Positions 17,706 through 26,165 of a stretch of DNA of 37,464 bases are shown here, piece after piece. Origin of the DNA: Candidatus Velthaea versatilis (GTDB taxonomy: Bacteria; Vulcanimicrobiota; Vulcanimicrobiia; Vulcanimicrobiales; Vulcanimicrobiaceae); assembly GCA_003134035.1 (NCBI GenBank), contig PLAE01000193.1, forward strand, positions 1 through 37,464. The letters run 5' to 3'. A model generated the notes under the pieces. It did not search any database. It was given only the letters and a program-made list of their open reading frames with translations, and was not told where the DNA came from. Position 1 is the stretch's first letter. Every line of letters starts with the position of its first letter. The position numbers and the translations under genes were made by a program.

Positions 17706-18725
17706 ATGAGGCAAACGGTTACCGACTCCGATGCCGAATCCGCGGAAACCGATTCCCCCGCGGTGCCCGTTCGACGCCCGTCGCGGGTCACTGAGATCAT
17801 CGCGATCCCGTGGGTCGGCGTGCTCGGTGTGATCGTGCTCCTGGCGATCTTCATGACCGTCAAAACCGGGCCGATCTTCTTGTCGCCCGACAACCTGTCG
17901 TCGGTCGCGCTGGATTTCTCGTACATCGCGATGGCCGCGCTGGGCTCGGCGATCGTCATCATCGGCGGCGGCATCGATCTGTCGGTCGGCGCGAACATGG
18001 CGCTGACCGGGCTGTTGACGGCGCTCGCGATTTCGGCCGGCTGGCCGATCCCGCTCGCGGTCGCCGCGGGTTTGGTCGTGGGCATCCTCGCTGGCGCGCT
18101 CAATGCAATCCTCATCACCGGCATCGGCCTCATCCCGTTCATCGCCACGCTGGGAACGATGAGCGTCTTTCGCGGGCTGGGAACCGGCATCGTGCAAGGC
18201 CAAACGGTCAACGCCGCCAACGGGTTCACCGTCATCGGTCAAGGCTATTGGGGCCCGATTCCGATCTCGGCCGTGATCCTCTTCGTGCTCACCGCGACGA
18301 CCGCGTTTCTCATGAACAACACCGCGTGGGGACGGCACATCTATGCCGTCGGCGGCGGTGAAAGCGCGGCGCGGCTGTGCGGCATCAACGTCAAGCGCGT
18401 GAAGTGGCGCATGTACATCGCCGCGTCGATCTTGGGCGCGATCGGCGGCATCGTGCTGGCCGCGCGGCTGGGTTCCGCCACGCCCAGCAACGCCTTGGGC
18501 TACGAACTCATTTGCATCGCGGCGGCCGTCATCGGCGGCGCGAGTTTGACCGGCGGTGAGGGCACGATGGTCGGCGTGCTCATCGGCGCCGCGCTGCTGG
18601 CGCTCATCCGCAACAGTCTGGACATCCTGGGCTGGGGCGAATACTGGCAAGACCTCATCATCGGAGCGGTGATCCTCATAACCGTGAGCTTCGACCAATT
18701 ACGGCGCCGGCTGCGCCGCGTTTGA
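17706..18725 (+). CDS. Sugar ABC transporter permease (RbsC/FrcC type)
   Basis: A 339-residue inner-membrane permease of the branched-chain/ribose family, importing a sugar with the next two gene products. A charged cytoplasmic N-terminus (to about residue 32) precedes eight to ten hydrophobic helices. Family signatures are GSAIVIIGGGIDLSVGANMA and, near the end, AAAVIGGASLTGGEGTMVG. The GESAARLCGINVKRVKW segment is the cytoplasmic coupling loop that contacts the ATPase. ATG 17706 is the first start after coaX (29 bases). The gene order permease, binding protein, ATPase is a common variant. The exact sugar cannot be read from sequence. Confidence 0.92.
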   Translation: MRQTVTDSDAESAETDSPAVPVRRPSRVTEIIAIPWVGVLGVIVLLAIFMTVKTGPIFLSPDNLSSVALDFSYIAMAALGSAIVIIGGGIDLSVGANMALTGLLTALAISAGWPIPLAVAAGLVVGILAGALNAILITGIGLIPFIATLGTMSVFRGLGTGIVQGQTVNAANGFTVIGQGYWGPIPISAVILFVLTATTAFLMNNTAWGRHIYAVGGGESAARLCGINVKRVKWRMYIAASILGAIGGIVLAARLGSATPSNALGYELICIAAAVIGGASLTGGEGTMVGVLIGAALLALIRNSLDILGWGEYWQDLIIGAVILITVSFDQLRRRLRRV

Positions 18726-18786
18726 ACCCCGGTCTCATTCATCACCTCCGCGTCGCACGACGCGCTTTTATCGAGGAACGACAAGC

Positions 18787-19824
18787 ATGACCGATCGTAA
18801 GGTATCGCGCCGCGACTTGCTCGCGAGCGGAACGGCTGCCGCCGGTGCGCTCACGGCGGCCCAATTATTCGGTTCGATCAACATCGCCCGCGCGCAAGCG
18901 AAGAAGTATAAAATCGCCATCGTCCCCAAAGGTCTCAACAATCCGGTTTTCAAGTCGGCGGATTTCGGCGGTCAAGCGCGATCAGCGGAACTGGGCGACG
19001 TCGACTTTAAATTCATCGGCCCCGCGACATCCGATGCAGCGCAGCAAGTCGCGACCGTCGACGGACTCATCTCGGCGGGATACGACGCGATCGGCATCAG
19101 CTGCGACTCCTCGGAAACGCTCCTGCAGCCAATCGATCGCGCCGTGGCCAAGGGGATCAAAGTCATCACCTGGGACTCGGATTCGCCCAGCAGCAAACGC
19201 TCCGTTTTTTACGGCGTCGATAGTTTCAAAGGCGGCCAGCTGCAGGCCAAGCTCCTCAACGGTTTGCTCAAGGGCAAAAAAGGCGATATCTGGCTGCTCT
19301 CGGGTTTGCAGTCGGCGCAAAATCTCGAAGAGCGCATTCGCGGTGTCAAGACCGTGCTCTCGAAGGATCTCACCATCGCGGGCACGAGCTTCTGCAACGA
19401 AGACGTCGCGCTGGGCGTGTCGCAAGTCGAGAACGTGCTGCGCGCGCATCCAACGCTCATCGGTTACATCATGATCGGTGCGTGGCCGCTCTTCAGCAGC
19501 CCGGGCGCGCTGCCGACGCTCAAAGCACGCGCGAAGACCGGACTTCAGGTCGTGGCGTTCGACTATCTCGAACAGGAACTGCCGTTCATCGTCGACGGCA
19601 CCGTCAAAGCCTCGGTCGGCCAAGATTATTGGGGCTGGGGCTATCAATCCGTGACGATTCTGCACGGGCTGCTGCAAGGCAAAAAGTATCCGGCCTTCGT
19701 TCCGCAAGCGCTGCCGGTCGTCACCACCGCCAACGTCGCGGAGTACCAGAAGAAATGGGACGACTCCAAGACCGCGGCTGGGATGGCGGCGGCGTTCAAG
19801 GAAGCGCCGATCGAACCGTCATGA
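18787..19824 (+). CDS. Sugar ABC transporter substrate-binding protein, Tat-exported
   Basis: A 345-residue periplasmic binding protein of the ribose/galactose-type family. The N-terminus carries a twin-arginine signal (SRRDLLASGTAAAGA, ending ARAQA), implying export in folded form. The mature part starts YKIAIVPKGLNNPVFKSADF and has the two-lobe order of the family, with ATVDGLISAGYDAIGISCDS and KVITWDSDSPSSKR. GAGGAA lies about 12 bases before ATG 18787. The stop overlaps the ATPase start (ATGA). It resembles rhamnose/fructose-type binding proteins, but ligand specificity is not determined by the motifs I can see. Confidence 0.92.
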   Translation: MTDRKVSRRDLLASGTAAAGALTAAQLFGSINIARAQAKKYKIAIVPKGLNNPVFKSADFGGQARSAELGDVDFKFIGPATSDAAQQVATVDGLISAGYDAIGISCDSSETLLQPIDRAVAKGIKVITWDSDSPSSKRSVFYGVDSFKGGQLQAKLLNGLLKGKKGDIWLLSGLQSAQNLEERIRGVKTVLSKDLTIAGTSFCNEDVALGVSQVENVLRAHPTLIGYIMIGAWPLFSSPGALPTLKARAKTGLQVVAFDYLEQELPFIVDGTVKASVGQDYWGWGYQSVTILHGLLQGKKYPAFVPQALPVVTTANVAEYQKKWDDSKTAAGMAAAFKEAPIEPS

Positions 19825-20618
19825 TCGATACCGTCGCCATGCCGGCCGCGCGCACGCCGATTTTGCGCGCGACGGGGATCAGCAAAGTGTACGGCGCCGT
19901 CCGGGCCTTGGGCGGCATCGACTTCGATTTGTATCCGGGCGAAGTGCTGGGTATCGTGGGCGACAACGGGGCGGGCAAATCGACGTTCATCAAGATCCTG
20001 TCGGGTGCGATCGCACCCGACAGCGGCGCGATCGAAGTCGAGGGTGCGCCGGTCCACTTTCGCGGACCACTCGACGCGCGGCGCGCCGGCATCGAGACGG
20101 TGTTTCAGGAGCTCGCGGTCGTTCCGCTCATGGACGTCGAAGAGAACTTCTTCCTCGGCCGCGAGCTGTGTTCGCCCGGACCGCTGGGCTGGCTCAAACT
20201 TCTCACGAAGAAGAAGATGCGCACCCAGGCCGCCGACGAGATCGCCGAATTGCGCGTCGGCATCCCGTCGGTGCGGCAGCGGGTTGGGACGTTGTCGGGC
20301 GGCCAGCGCCAAAGCGTCGCGGTCGCGCGCGCCGTCGCCTGGAGCCGCAAGATCGTCATCATGGATGAGCCGACAGCGGCGCTGGGCGTCAAAGAGTCGC
20401 GCGGCGTGCAAGAGCTCATCAAACGCGTGCGCGACCGCGGCACGGCGGTCATCCTCATCAGCCACAACATGCCGCAGGTGTTCGACGTGACGGATCGCAT
20501 CTTCGTGCTGCGCCACGGGACGCACGCGGGCACGGTTAAAACGCTCGACACCGATATGGAACAGGTCATCAAGCTCATCACCGGAGCGACGCTGCACGAG
20601 CACGGCCGCAGCGAATAA
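19821..20618 (+). CDS. Sugar ABC transporter ATPase, single-domain (FrcA type)
   Basis: A 265-residue ATPase that powers the importer encoded just upstream. Walker A is GDNGAGKST, the Q-loop lies at TVFQELAVVP, the signature is LSGGQRQ, Walker B is IVIMDEPTAALG and the switch His is in LISHNM. Ribose-type ATPases (RbsA) usually carry two fused domains of about 500 residues in total. This one has a single domain, as in the fructose importer FrcA, so it should work as a homodimer. Translation starts inside the ATGA overlap with the binding-protein stop. A hairpin follows at 20646. Confidence 0.93.
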   Translation: MIDTVAMPAARTPILRATGISKVYGAVRALGGIDFDLYPGEVLGIVGDNGAGKSTFIKILSGAIAPDSGAIEVEGAPVHFRGPLDARRAGIETVFQELAVVPLMDVEENFFLGRELCSPGPLGWLKLLTKKKMRTQAADEIAELRVGIPSVRQRVGTLSGGQRQSVAVARAVAWSRKIVIMDEPTAALGVKESRGVQELIKRVRDRGTAVILISHNMPQVFDVTDRIFVLRHGTHAGTVKTLDTDMEQVIKLITGATLHEHGRSE

Positions 20619-20645
20619 AGACGGGCGGCCGGTCTCGGTGATTGG

Positions 20646-20670
20646 CGGAGAGGATTGTCCTCTCCGTCTT
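20646..20670 (+). terminator. Hairpin terminator candidate after the sugar ABC operon
   Basis: CGGAGAGGA (20646-20654) and TCCTCTCCG (20658-20666) are perfectly complementary with a three-base loop. Only a weak T-rich tail (TCTT) follows, so it may act as a factor-assisted terminator or as a barrier against exonucleases. Confidence 0.55.
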
Positions 20671-20813
20671 CGCTTTGGCTGGATTGGAAGCGGAACGAGG
20701 GTAGCCCGGTCCCTTCGCGTTACTCCCGATCTGCGGGAACGGCGGTTTGCATGCAGCCTGGCCGCGGCGGCGAAATCCTCATCGAGCCCCTCAGGAGCGT
20801 GAATCGTCGTCTT

Positions 20814-22592
20814 ATGCCATACGAGTACAATCCGCAGTCCGCGCGCTTTGATATCCCCAATCCCCACGCTGTCGAGAATGTCTTCGTGGTGGTCAGCGCC
20901 GCCGGATGCTTCGTGGCCTCGATTGCGTTGTTGTTTGCCTCGCGCGGCTTGTATGCGGACCACGACTTCGTGCGGTTCGGCAAGGCGATCGTCGCGGCCG
21001 TCAGCCTCCTCGCGCTGGCGGTAACGTACGCCGCGCTGTGCATGCAGCAGATGCGGTTCTTCTTCGGCCGCGGGCAGCCCGCCGATCTCGTTCCGAGCCT
21101 GCAAGGTGACGAGCAAGGCTATCGGCCCGCGAACAACGTCGACCGGCAAATCGCCGACGCCATGGGTCTGCGACAGACGCTGCAGCAAAACGCGATCTCC
21201 TATCGCGTGCCGCGCGGACCGATCGACAACTTTCTGTACTCGCTCGTGCGCGACTTGGTGTATTCGCCGCGGCTCACGCAAACGCGCGTGCAGGCGCAGT
21301 TTCGCAATTTGCTCACCGTCGCGTTTCTGCTCGTCCTCTTCGTCGTTTCGCTGGTCGGTATCCACAACGCAGCCGCCGTCGAATGGATCGGCGCATGCTA
21401 TTTCGTGCTGACGAACGGGCTCGTTCTGAGCCCGTTCGCGACCGGCAGGTTGCGCGCCGTCAATTTCTCCGAACGCACGGTCATCGCGCTCATCGTCGTC
21501 GCGATCGTGGCTCCCGTTGTTCTGGCGTCGTTCGTGCCGCCAACTTCTTACTCGCTGCGCGAGGTGGTCGACGTCGTCCCGCTCACCTTCCTCAGCCTGA
21601 TCCTCGCGCTGGTCGTCATGGGTTTGACGTTTGCCGCCGGTATCTCCAATACGATCAAGCCGACGCGAATCGCGATCGCACCGCATCTCGAGACACCCAG
21701 CGTGAGCACCACGCCCGCGCAGATTTACACCGAACTCGCCCGCGAACTGCAGCGGCTTTGGGAAGAAAACGTCCCCAATCGCGTCTACATGCGCATGCTG
21801 CCCGACGTCAGCGAACGTCAAGGCTCGTTCAGCGCGAACGTCATCGAGGAGACGCAGCCGATCCCCATTGACGCCGAGCCGATGACGTTCGGCCGCGCCT
21901 TTGCGCTCTCGACGACGCGGCCGCTCATCATCGTCGATATCGTCGCGACGTTGCTGACGCTCACCGGCGCGGCGCTCATCGCCTGGGCGGCGGGGGCGCC
22001 CAGCGCCTACACGACCATCGTCGCGGGCGGCACGCTAGTGATCGTCGGGTCGTTTGGTATTCGCTCCGCGAACGCGTTTTGGCGCCGCTTCGAGTTTACG
22101 TCGCGTATCTACTGGGTGGACTGGAACGGCAATTACACCCGTTCCGCGACGAGGATCGGCGCGCTGTTGAACGATCGGATCCATACCGAACGCGAAGTCG
22201 TGAGCGTGGAGTCGATGACGCTGCGAGTGTGGGTCGCCGACATCGACTCGGTCGCCTTCAATACCGATCGCGACCGCGACCTCGTGGCGATTCGTGGAAT
22301 CCCCGATGAGGCGAGCCGCTTGGCGCGTTGGCTGGCCGCGTTCGCGGAAAACCAGGGCACAGTGACCGCGCCGCTATCCGCGGAGGACCGCAAGCGGCTT
22401 GCCGCGCTGGGCGATCTCAATGCGAGTGGATCGCCGGTTCCGCTCGCCGGGCTCCCGAATGGAACGCTGTCCAGTACGGTGCTTGCGGCAAACGAGCCCG
22501 GCGCCGCTCGGTTCTGCACGGGCTGCGGCGCACCCGCCGCTCGCCCGGATGCGGCATTCTGCGCCGCGTGCGGCACGCGATTGGGCTGCTGA
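20814..22592 (+). CDS. Multi-spanning membrane protein with C-terminal zinc ribbon
   Basis: A protein of about 592 residues, not assigned to a named family. Hydrophobic segments cluster in three blocks: two near the N-terminus (VVVSAAGCFVASIALLFA and IVAAVSLLALAVTYAALC), four in the middle third and two around residues 425-475 (after AFALSTTRPLI). The soluble region between blocks contains TPAQIYTELARELQRLWEEN. The last 25 residues form a double CxxC zinc ribbon, FCTGCGAPAARP then FCAACGTRL. ATG 20814 (MPYEYNPQS) is chosen because the upstream frame looks unconserved. The ribbon should be cytoplasmic. The gene stands alone between two transcription units, and no role can be named. Confidence 0.75.
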   Translation: MPYEYNPQSARFDIPNPHAVENVFVVVSAAGCFVASIALLFASRGLYADHDFVRFGKAIVAAVSLLALAVTYAALCMQQMRFFFGRGQPADLVPSLQGDEQGYRPANNVDRQIADAMGLRQTLQQNAISYRVPRGPIDNFLYSLVRDLVYSPRLTQTRVQAQFRNLLTVAFLLVLFVVSLVGIHNAAAVEWIGACYFVLTNGLVLSPFATGRLRAVNFSERTVIALIVVAIVAPVVLASFVPPTSYSLREVVDVVPLTFLSLILALVVMGLTFAAGISNTIKPTRIAIAPHLETPSVSTTPAQIYTELARELQRLWEENVPNRVYMRMLPDVSERQGSFSANVIEETQPIPIDAEPMTFGRAFALSTTRPLIIVDIVATLLTLTGAALIAWAAGAPSAYTTIVAGGTLVIVGSFGIRSANAFWRRFEFTSRIYWVDWNGNYTRSATRIGALLNDRIHTEREVVSVESMTLRVWVADIDSVAFNTDRDRDLVAIRGIPDEASRLARWLAAFAENQGTVTAPLSAEDRKRLAALGDLNASGSPVPLAGLPNGTLSSTVLAANEPGAARFCTGCGAPAARPDAAFCAACGTRLGC

Positions 22593-22686
22593 TATCATCC
22601 TTGCTATGAACAGCATGCTGTTTGAGCGCGAGTCGGATACCGTGGGACATCCGCGGATCGACTTGCCGGTTCCGCCGTCGTCTGAG

Positions 22687-22992
22687 ATGTGCGTGTACGC
22701 GATCAGCTTCGACCTCGATCAAGATGCGCTCAAGCGCGCGTATCCCGGTTCCTCGCCGAATAATGCGTACTTTAGAGATTCGCAAAGTCCTCATCGAAGA
22801 AGGCTTTTTGTGGATGCAGGGCAGCGTGTACTTCGGCTCGGAGCGAATCGATGCGGTTACTTGCGTCCTCGCGGCCCAGCGGCTGGCGCGCGAACTCGCG
22901 TGGTTTGCCGGTGCGGTCCGAGACATTCGGATCGGATCGAGGCGAACCACGATCTCGGCCCAGCCGTCAACATGGCCGGCTCCGTCGGCTGA
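22687..22992 (+). pseudogene. vapD: VapD-like ribonuclease gene with two compensating frameshifts
   Basis: The pieces match the VapD family, small Cas2-fold endoribonucleases used as toxins. The first frame gives VYAISFDLDQDALKRAYPGS ending NNAY. The next frame gives LEIRKVLIEEGFLWMQGSVY through WFAGAVRDIR. The first frame then returns with RIEANHDLGPAVN. One extra base in the T run 22771-22773 and one missing base near 22931-22935 explain both breaks, and correcting them restores a roughly 100-residue VapD. ATG 22687 fits the family start; an in-frame ATG at 22606 would add 27 residues. No antitoxin gene is visible next to it. It is either a decayed toxin or a sequencing artefact. Confidence 0.8.
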
Positions 22993-23055
22993 AACCGTCC
23001 CGCGGCGGCGGTTACGGCGCGTCAATGTGAAACGCCGCGGTGGCCGTCGCTGCCG

Positions 23056-23343
23056 TTACGGCGGCGGTGCGGGCTTCGCGGTCTCGATCAATTCGGCGGC
23101 GGCGAAATCATCGATGATGCGTTCGACGTCGCCTCCAACGTCGGGTCCCGCCGTTCCGAACGCCGCTCCGAGCGAGTGAGCGATTTCGCCGGCCGTCCGG
23201 GTTCCGTCGCAAAGTGCGAGAACGAAGCCCGCCGTCCGATTGAGGACGTGGACCTTGTCGTGAAGCGGATCGTGAACGAGCACCTCGTCGCCCGTCTCCC
23301 GAATTTCAAGATCGCCGACCGCCTTGGGAAAGATCACCCGCAA
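23056..23343 (-). CDS. PqqD-like peptide-binding protein (RiPP recognition element)
   Basis: A 95-residue protein of the PqqD family, winged-helix-like domains that bind leader peptides of ribosomally made, modified peptides (RiPPs). Family pattern: EVLVHDPLHDKVHVLNRTAG, then FVLALCDGTRTAGEIAHSL, then a C-terminal helix with VERIIDDFAAAELIE. The start TTG 23343 (MRVIFPKAV) has GGAGG four to five bases upstream; GTG 23337 is an alternative. It is divergent from the short peptide gene at 23650, its likely ligand, and is on the same strand as the kinase/nucleotidyltransferase/exporter operon 3 kb away. Similar PqqD proteins accompany HPr-kinase-like proteins in lasso-type and related clusters. 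Confidence 0.85.
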   Translation of the reverse strand: MRVIFPKAVGDLEIRETGDEVLVHDPLHDKVHVLNRTAGFVLALCDGTRTAGEIAHSLGAAFGTAGPDVGGDVERIIDDFAAAELIETAKPAPPP

Positions 23344-23649
23344 CCGACCTCCATTCCAAGCCCTGAAGCTGTCCGGCAGAAGCTTTAGTCCCTAACGAAG
23401 AACCTTTCGTCCCATAGTCAATACTCGAGTCCGTATCTACTCTTAAAGGGCATTCTACCGCCTTGGGTCCGGCTTTGGTCCATTGCTTCCTGTATGACGT
23501 CTTTGCCGGCCCGCCGATGCGGCAGTTGCACCTTTAGCTTTCCGAGTCGGGAAGGATTTCCGGTCGGACGCAACCGCATCTGCGCTCGCCATCAGCTTTC
23601 GCCTATCTGGCGTTGCGCTTCTTCGCTTCACCTTTCGTAAGGAGCATTC
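23344..23649. other. Intergenic region between the PqqD-like gene and the peptide gene
   Basis: About 300 bases without a credible gene, holding the control regions of two divergent genes. I see no consensus promoter. A short stretch near 23560-23580 (GGTCGGACGCAACCG) slightly recalls a riboswitch core but lacks its other half. The ribosome site AAGGAG at 23639-23644 belongs to the peptide gene. Confidence 0.5.
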
Positions 23650-23778
23650 GTGAACGAACCCATCGTCGAGGATAACCTAGACTCGCGCTACGAAGCCCCG
23701 CGCGTTCTCGCAACCTTTACCGCGCATGAGATTCTCGCCGAAGCCGAGACCAGCTCCGTGGTCATCATCGTGAGCTGA
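23650..23778 (+). CDS. Putative RiPP precursor peptide, 42 residues
   Basis: GTG 23650 has AAGGAG five bases upstream and opens a 42-codon frame ending TGA. The first part is acidic (MNEPIVEDNLDS), followed by RYEAPRVLATFTAHEILAEA, which resembles leader peptides with a YxxPxL/V motif (Y14, P17) that PqqD-type domains bind in lasso and related pathways. The end, ETSSVVIIVS, is short and hydrophobic with a C-terminal Ser. HPr-kinase-like enzymes in some lasso clusters phosphorylate a C-terminal Ser, and such a kinase is encoded at 27758-28753. No ring-forming Asp/Glu lies in the likely core and no lasso cyclase is visible, so the product class is open. The precursor role is inferred from leader motif, size and neighbours. 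Confidence 0.65.
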   Translation: MNEPIVEDNLDSRYEAPRVLATFTAHEILAEAETSSVVIIVS

Positions 23779-23852
23779 TCGGCGGGACGCGTGGCGATCA
23801 GCCTGCGCCGCGACCCGAACAAAAACAGAAGATAAGGACAACACAGACGATA

Positions 23853-23896
23853 GTGCTCATGCAATAAGAATCGGAGCACGTCTATTTGCCGTGCTC
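23853..23896 (+). promoter_or_regulatory. Three-segment hairpin element between peptide gene and lipoprotein gene
   Basis: GTGCTC (23853-23858), GAGCACG (23874-23880) and CGTGCTC (23890-23896) occur in order. The middle segment can pair with either flank but not both, with loops of 15 and 9 bases. The outer copies share GTGCTCAT. The layout could be an attenuator or processing site controlling read-through from the peptide gene into the lipoprotein gene; there is no T run. Confidence 0.4.
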
Positions 23897-23921
23897 ATCC
23901 GCAGAGAGGCAGAGGCAAGTC

Positions 23922-26120
23922 ATGCGAACCCCCATGAAGCGGGTCTATTTTGCGTTGCTCGGATCGCTCTTCGCCGTGACCCTGAGCGGCTGCGGCGGCG
24001 GCGGCGCGAACGTCAGCGCGCCCACCGGCGGCGCGGCGCCGTCATTCGGCGGAAACGCCGCCACGCAAGCGATTGCGCGGACCGCCGGCACCGGCAACGT
24101 CGCGATCGCGGTCGCGATCACGCCCAAGCCCAAGCCGGCGACCAAGCCCGGGCCGCTGTACATCTCGCCAAGCACGGAATCACTCAAAATCCTCACCGAC
24201 GGCGCGAATCCCGTCATCGTGAATTTGACGCCGTCGTCGCCGAATTGCCAACCGAATCCGTCGGTTTCCGGCTCGTACATCTGCACGGCGTCGCTGAACG
24301 TCCCAGCGGGCAATCACGTATTCACCCTGAGCACGTACGACCAGACCGGCGGCACAGGCAAGTTGCTCTCGACGAACACCACTGGGACGGTTTACGTCAA
24401 CCCGGTCGGGACGACGACGATCGCGATCTCGCTCCAAGGTGTCGTTAAATACGCCGTGCTGAGTTTAGCGACCACATCTCCGCCAACCGGGTCGCCGGCG
24501 ACGATCGGTCTTACGGTTTTACTCGAAGACGCCGATCAAAACTTGATCGTCGGGCCGGCCGCTTTCGAAAATCCCGTCACGCTGACGACGACCGACGCCA
24601 CCAACGGCGCGTTATCGAAGACAGCGCTAAAGTCGCCGGCCGATGAAGCGGGCATCACGGTCGCGTACTCGGGAGCGAGCGTCGCGAGCATCACCTATTC
24701 GGCCACCGCCACCGGGCTGCCGGCGGCGAACGTCACCAACGCGGTTCTCACGCCGGGGTCGGCGTCACCGAATCCCAACGCCTCGAACGCGCTGGGAATC
24801 TATACGTCGCCGAACGGTCCGACCTATGCGTTCGTGCCGAATTCCAGCGGGCTGTCGGTCGTCGAAATCGGCAACGGGTCGAAGCTCAATTCCGCGCTCC
24901 GGAGTGCTGATTCGATCATCCGCGCGGCCTTTACGCCGATTCAGGTCCCGCTCAATCCAGCGCCCAGCGCCTGCACACCGGATTCGAACGATAAACTTCT
25001 GTATTGCTTTTCGTTCTTCAATCCGACCGTCAACGTTCTCGACCTCTCTACGCTTCCGTCCGCACCGGCCGTTAAAGCGACGTACCAAACCGATGCGGCC
25101 AGCGGCGTTCCGAACAGTAGCCGCGGCTGCGTGATTTGCGGTGCCGTCTACGATTCGACGGACAAAGCGATCGTCTACGCGACCGGCAACGGGTACGAAT
25201 TGTACTCCTCGGCGCTGGCCGCAAGCCCGAACATCCACCTCTCGACGACGGCGGTCAACGTCTCGGAAAACTTCGGTTACGATTCCAAGACCGACACGAT
25301 CTTCTCTCCCAACTACTTCGGCTATCCGACGGGGTCGCAGTCGATCGACATCGTCCCGCTCGGCAGTCCCGCCGTCTATCACTTGAGCCCGCAACCGGCG
25401 GGGCTCGACAATCCGGACGCGGGCGCGGTCGACCCCTCGACGGGAGTCGCCGTTTCGACCGAAGAGATCACCGGGAGGAACACACCGAACGGGACGAACA
25501 CGGCGTACTTGGTCAATATCAACGCGCCGAGCTTGAACAGCCCGTCCTCCGGTCGGTTCACGGCACCCGAGACGACGACGGGCCTCACATCGTCGCTCTT
25601 CGGATTCAACACCGCGGTGCAATGCGCGGTCCCCGTAACGAACATCGCCATCGATTCGGTCGGACACCTCGCGTTCTTCAGCGCAGAGTTTTGCGGCCAG
25701 TCCAGCGCCGACCAGTATCAATTCAACGGGGCCGTCACACCGATCGGCGTCGCGGCGCTTCCGCAAAGCTCCACCGCTCCGCTGCAGTTCGGCAAAAGCA
25801 TCTTCGCAAACTTGCCGCCGTTGCCGGACGGAACGCTGTGGGACGACGCGCTCGATCCGCACGCGATCGCCGCGTTCAATATCACGGGCTGCACGCATTG
25901 TGGAGCGATCTTCAACCTCGAAGACACCTGGATCGCCGTGATCGACTTGGTCAAGCTGGCGGCAGCGCCGCCTTCGGCGAGCGATCCGCACACCGTCGAT
26001 TCCAGCTACGACCTCATTGCCAATGGCGTCGTGACGTACTTCCCGACGGGCTTCCGTTCAACGACGGCTGCAGCGTTAGCCCGGCCGCATCTGGCGCAGT
26101 TCCACACGGGCCGCCCCTAG
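23922..26120 (+). CDS. Large secreted lipoprotein, probable repeat-propeller type
   Basis: A protein of 732 residues with a lipoprotein signal: MRTPMKRVYFALLGSLF leads to the lipobox LSGC (Cys24), followed by a Gly-rich spacer. Residues from about 80 to 290 look like immunoglobulin-like beta domains (SLNVPAGNHVFTLSTYD, then IGLTVLLEDADQNLIVG). The remainder has alternating short strands typical of beta-propellers (NVLDLSTLP, GAVYDSTDKAIVYATGNG, IAIDSVGHLAFFS), and paired Cys residues (CVICG, CTHCG). ATG 23922 has GAGG about seven bases upstream. It probably sits in the outer membrane or on the surface. It follows the putative precursor on the same strand after 144 bases, yet nothing in it points to peptide processing. 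Confidence 0.8.
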   Translation: MRTPMKRVYFALLGSLFAVTLSGCGGGGANVSAPTGGAAPSFGGNAATQAIARTAGTGNVAIAVAITPKPKPATKPGPLYISPSTESLKILTDGANPVIVNLTPSSPNCQPNPSVSGSYICTASLNVPAGNHVFTLSTYDQTGGTGKLLSTNTTGTVYVNPVGTTTIAISLQGVVKYAVLSLATTSPPTGSPATIGLTVLLEDADQNLIVGPAAFENPVTLTTTDATNGALSKTALKSPADEAGITVAYSGASVASITYSATATGLPAANVTNAVLTPGSASPNPNASNALGIYTSPNGPTYAFVPNSSGLSVVEIGNGSKLNSALRSADSIIRAAFTPIQVPLNPAPSACTPDSNDKLLYCFSFFNPTVNVLDLSTLPSAPAVKATYQTDAASGVPNSSRGCVICGAVYDSTDKAIVYATGNGYELYSSALAASPNIHLSTTAVNVSENFGYDSKTDTIFSPNYFGYPTGSQSIDIVPLGSPAVYHLSPQPAGLDNPDAGAVDPSTGVAVSTEEITGRNTPNGTNTAYLVNINAPSLNSPSSGRFTAPETTTGLTSSLFGFNTAVQCAVPVTNIAIDSVGHLAFFSAEFCGQSSADQYQFNGAVTPIGVAALPQSSTAPLQFGKSIFANLPPLPDGTLWDDALDPHAIAAFNITGCTHCGAIFNLEDTWIAVIDLVKLAAAPPSASDPHTVDSSYDLIANGVVTYFPTGFRSTTAAALARPHLAQFHTGRP

Positions 26121-26139
26121 CCCGAATCTCCTCGCCGGT

Positions 26140-26165
26140 TGCCGCCGTCTTCACGGACGGCGGCA
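26140..26165. terminator. Hairpin between convergent genes
   Basis: TGCCGCCGTC (26140-26149) and GACGGCGGCA (26156-26165) form a perfect 10-pair stem with a six-base loop, between the lipoprotein stop and the end of the reverse-strand operon. It could serve transcripts from both sides. No T run follows on either strand, so termination may need Rho. Confidence 0.5.

Noticed and set aside
19644-21821. 725-codon open frame on the reverse strand
   Set aside because: It runs antisense across the binding-protein, ATPase and membrane-protein genes, is rich in Arg, Asp and His as expected of a GC-rich shadow frame, and has no recognisable motif.
23520-23600. Possible cyclic-di-GMP-type riboswitch upstream of the peptide gene
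   Set aside because: Only the GGACGCAA-like fragment is present; the GGCAAACC half and the supporting stems are missing.
24765-25991. 408-codon reverse-strand open frame inside the lipoprotein gene
   Set aside because: Arg/Val/Asp-rich shadow composition with no domain; the forward gene has a lipobox and ribosome site.
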